DNA from: Fusobacterium mortiferum
GTDB taxonomy: Bacteria; Fusobacteriota; Fusobacteriia; Fusobacteriales; Fusobacteriaceae
Direction of reading: 5' to 3'
NCBI RefSeq assembly: GCF_016900045.1
Contig: NZ_JACSNP010000006.1
Coordinates: 62,001 to 126,000 of the forward strand
Length of the DNA: 64,000 bases
The notes under the pieces were generated by a model, which saw only the letters and a list, made by a program, of their open reading frames with translations, ran no database searches and was not told where the DNA came from. Shown here one piece after another: positions 62,467 to 64,000 of the stretch. Numbering within the stretch: the stretch's first letter is position 1; every line of letters starts with the position of its first letter. The translations under genes and the position numbers were made by a program.

Positions 62467-64000
62467 ATGGAGTTAAATGAGAAACAGTATGAAGCAGTAG
62501 TAACTACAGAGGGACCAGTACTATTAATATCTGGACCGGGCTCTGGAAAGACTAGAACGTTGGTAGAGAGAGCTATACATCTTTTAGTAGAGAAAAAAGT
62601 TAAGCCAGAGAATATATTTCTTTCAACTTTTACTGAAAAATCAGCTAGAGAGTTACTTGTAAGGATATCTGAGAGAATAAAAGAGAAAAATGAGAAAATA
62701 AATATAAATGAAATGTATATAGGAACTCTTCATTCTATCTTTTTAAGACTTATAGATGAGAATATAGAGTACTCTTTCTTTAGAGATGGATATAGGGTGT
62801 TAGATGATATTGACCAACATTTCTTTATATATAGTAGAATAAAAAGATTTAGTGAGATAGAGGGATATAGAGAGTTTTTTAGGGATATACCGGGGATAAA
62901 TAGTTGGGAAAGAAGTAAAAAGATATTGGAGTGGTTAAATAAGATAAACGAAGAGGGAAAAAGATTAGATAATATTAGAACAGAGAATAGGAAAATACTA
63001 TTTCTAAAAGAGGCTCATAGGGTATATCACGAGATGTTAGTAGAGGAAAATATGATGGATTTTACTACTATACAGAGAGAGCTTTATAGGATTTTACATA
63101 TAGAAGAGGTAACAAAAAAACTACAAGAGAAGATAGAGTATATAATGATAGATGAGTATCAAGATACAAATAGTATTCAAGAGAAAATCATATTTTTATT
63201 GGGAGAAAAGAGAGAGAATATCTGTGTAGTTGGTGATGATGACCAAGGAATATATAGATTTAGAGGAGCTACTGTAAGAAATATCTTAAGATTTCCAGAG
63301 AGATTTAAAAAAGGAAGATGTAAGAAAATTAATTTAGATATAAATTACCGTTCTCATAGAGATATCATTAGATTTTGTAATAAATGGATAAATCTAATAA
63401 ATTGGCGGGAGTTTAGGTATGAAAAGGAGATAGTACCTCCAGAAGATAAAGAGTTTCCAAATTCTAGTGGAGTAATAAGGATAGGTGGAGATTCTGAAAG
63501 ACAGTGGAAAGAGAATATATATAGATTTATAAAGAAGTTACACACAACTAAGAAGATAGCAGATTATAGTCAGATAGCTTTTCTATTTAGAAGTGTACAA
63601 AGTCCCAATGTAAAGGAATTAAAAAAATATCTTGAAGAGAGTGGAATACCTGTATATTCACCTCGCTCTAAGGATTTTTTTGAAAGGAAAGAGATAAAGC
63701 TTGTCATAGGGGCACTTCTTGTTTATTTTCCTCACTGTAAGTACTTGGTACTAGATGAGGTACAAAATAGAGGGCAATCAGTATTCTATTACTATAAGGA
63801 TTGCTTAGCTTTACTAAAAAGAGAGGTACAAAATGACGAGGAGCTATATAGCTGGCTAGTAGAGAGAAGAAAAGAAAATGATAGTGAGGATATAGGGATA
63901 ATACCAAGTTTAAGAAAGATATTTTTCTCACTTTTACAGTTTAAAACTTTTAAGAACTTTATAAAATTAGAGAGTGAAAGTGTAAAAGAGGGAAGAGAAA
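62467..64000 (+). CDS. UvrD/Rep-family ATP-dependent DNA helicase (3' end beyond the window)
   Basis: An open reading of 511 codons without stop to the right edge. The Q motif LNEKQYEAV, Walker A SGPGSGKTRTLV, motif Ia STFTEKSARELL, motif Ib GTLHS, motif II MIDEYQDTN, motif III GDDDQGIYRFRGA, and motif IV NYRSHRDII are all present in order. It is a superfamily 1A 3'-5' helicase. Whether it is PcrA/UvrD or a shorter Rep-like member cannot be decided without its C-terminus. Motif II has Tyr instead of Phe in DEFQDTN, which is tolerated. GGAGGAAGAGAG precedes the ATG. Confidence 0.92.
   Translation, partial: MELNEKQYEAVVTTEGPVLLISGPGSGKTRTLVERAIHLLVEKKVKPENIFLSTFTEKSARELLVRISERIKEKNEKININEMYIGTLHSIFLRLIDENIEYSFFRDGYRVLDDIDQHFFIYSRIKRFSEIEGYREFFRDIPGINSWERSKKILEWLNKINEEGKRLDNIRTENRKILFLKEAHRVYHEMLVEENMMDFTTIQRELYRILHIEEVTKKLQEKIEYIMIDEYQDTNSIQEKIIFLLGEKRENICVVGDDDQGIYRFRGATVRNILRFPERFKKGRCKKINLDINYRSHRDIIRFCNKWINLINWREFRYEKEIVPPEDKEFPNSSGVIRIGGDSERQWKENIYRFIKKLHTTKKIADYSQIAFLFRSVQSPNVKELKKYLEESGIPVYSPRSKDFFERKEIKLVIGALLVYFPHCKYLVLDEVQNRGQSVFYYYKDCLALLKREVQNDEELYSWLVERRKENDSEDIGIIPSLRKIFFSLLQFKTFKNFIKLESESVKEGRE

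Overview
The window is a gene-dense, very AT-rich chromosomal segment of a Gram-negative anaerobe, most probably a Fusobacterium. The reasons are the low-GC codon use, a FomA-type major porin whose N-terminus and C-terminal Phe fit the fusobacterial family, heptose (hldD) and TolC/RND envelope genes, FabK-type enoyl reductase, GatCAB, and a lysA/dapF pair. Presence of lysine, mannitol and polyamine genes would suit the mortiferum/varium/ulcerans group, but the species call is inference. No rRNA, tRNA or CRISPR array was seen.

Layout. 0-5.2 kb: lysA, dapF and two sodium-coupled dicarboxylate/amino-acid carriers (a DAACS member and SstT). 5.3-8.1 kb: a promoter-terminator-bounded cassette of one ATP-grasp ligase and two esterases, with no assigned pathway. 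8.2-12.6 kb: DUF554 protein, WalJ-like hydrolase, a divergent uracil-glycosylase-superfamily protein, 5-formyl-THF cyclo-ligase, YebC, and a MarR regulator carrying a His/Cys-rich metal-binding-like module. 12.7-14.7 kb: a cupin regulator divergent from speDE. 14.7-20.9 kb (minus strand): HAD fragment, panF/yhdT, a Cof phosphatase, a two-component system with a small exported Spy-like protein, and Mn-pyrophosphatase.

21-41 kb: housekeeping genes: ligA, secA, a lipoprotein, PHP phosphatases, hldD, uppP, nitronate monooxygenase plus fabK, maf, mreB, an unknown exported protein, scpB, an RNA pseudouridine synthase, and gatCAB. 41-51 kb: an exported flavodoxin, an ISL3-type remnant, nagB, then the mannitol region: a degenerate MtlA-like permease, MtlR, MtlA and MtlD. 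51-61 kb: porin, a second two-component system, and a tetR-tolC-MFP-RND-PG0541 efflux operon. 61-64 kb: a decayed NmrA-like gene, a DUF1275 protein, and the start of a UvrD-family helicase that runs off the right edge.

How the parts work together: the mannitol genes form uptake (MtlA), oxidation (MtlD) and phosphorylation-sensing control (MtlR), with the MtlA-like first gene possibly acting as a sensor. Most promoters recognised here are -35/17 bp/extended -10 (TGn) sites. Several overlap palindromes that are candidate operators: upstream of the MarR gene, speDE, the nitronate monooxygenase-fabK pair and the porin. A 52-bp element is shared, 46/52 identical without gaps, by the flavodoxin and mannitol leaders and contains an inverted repeat.
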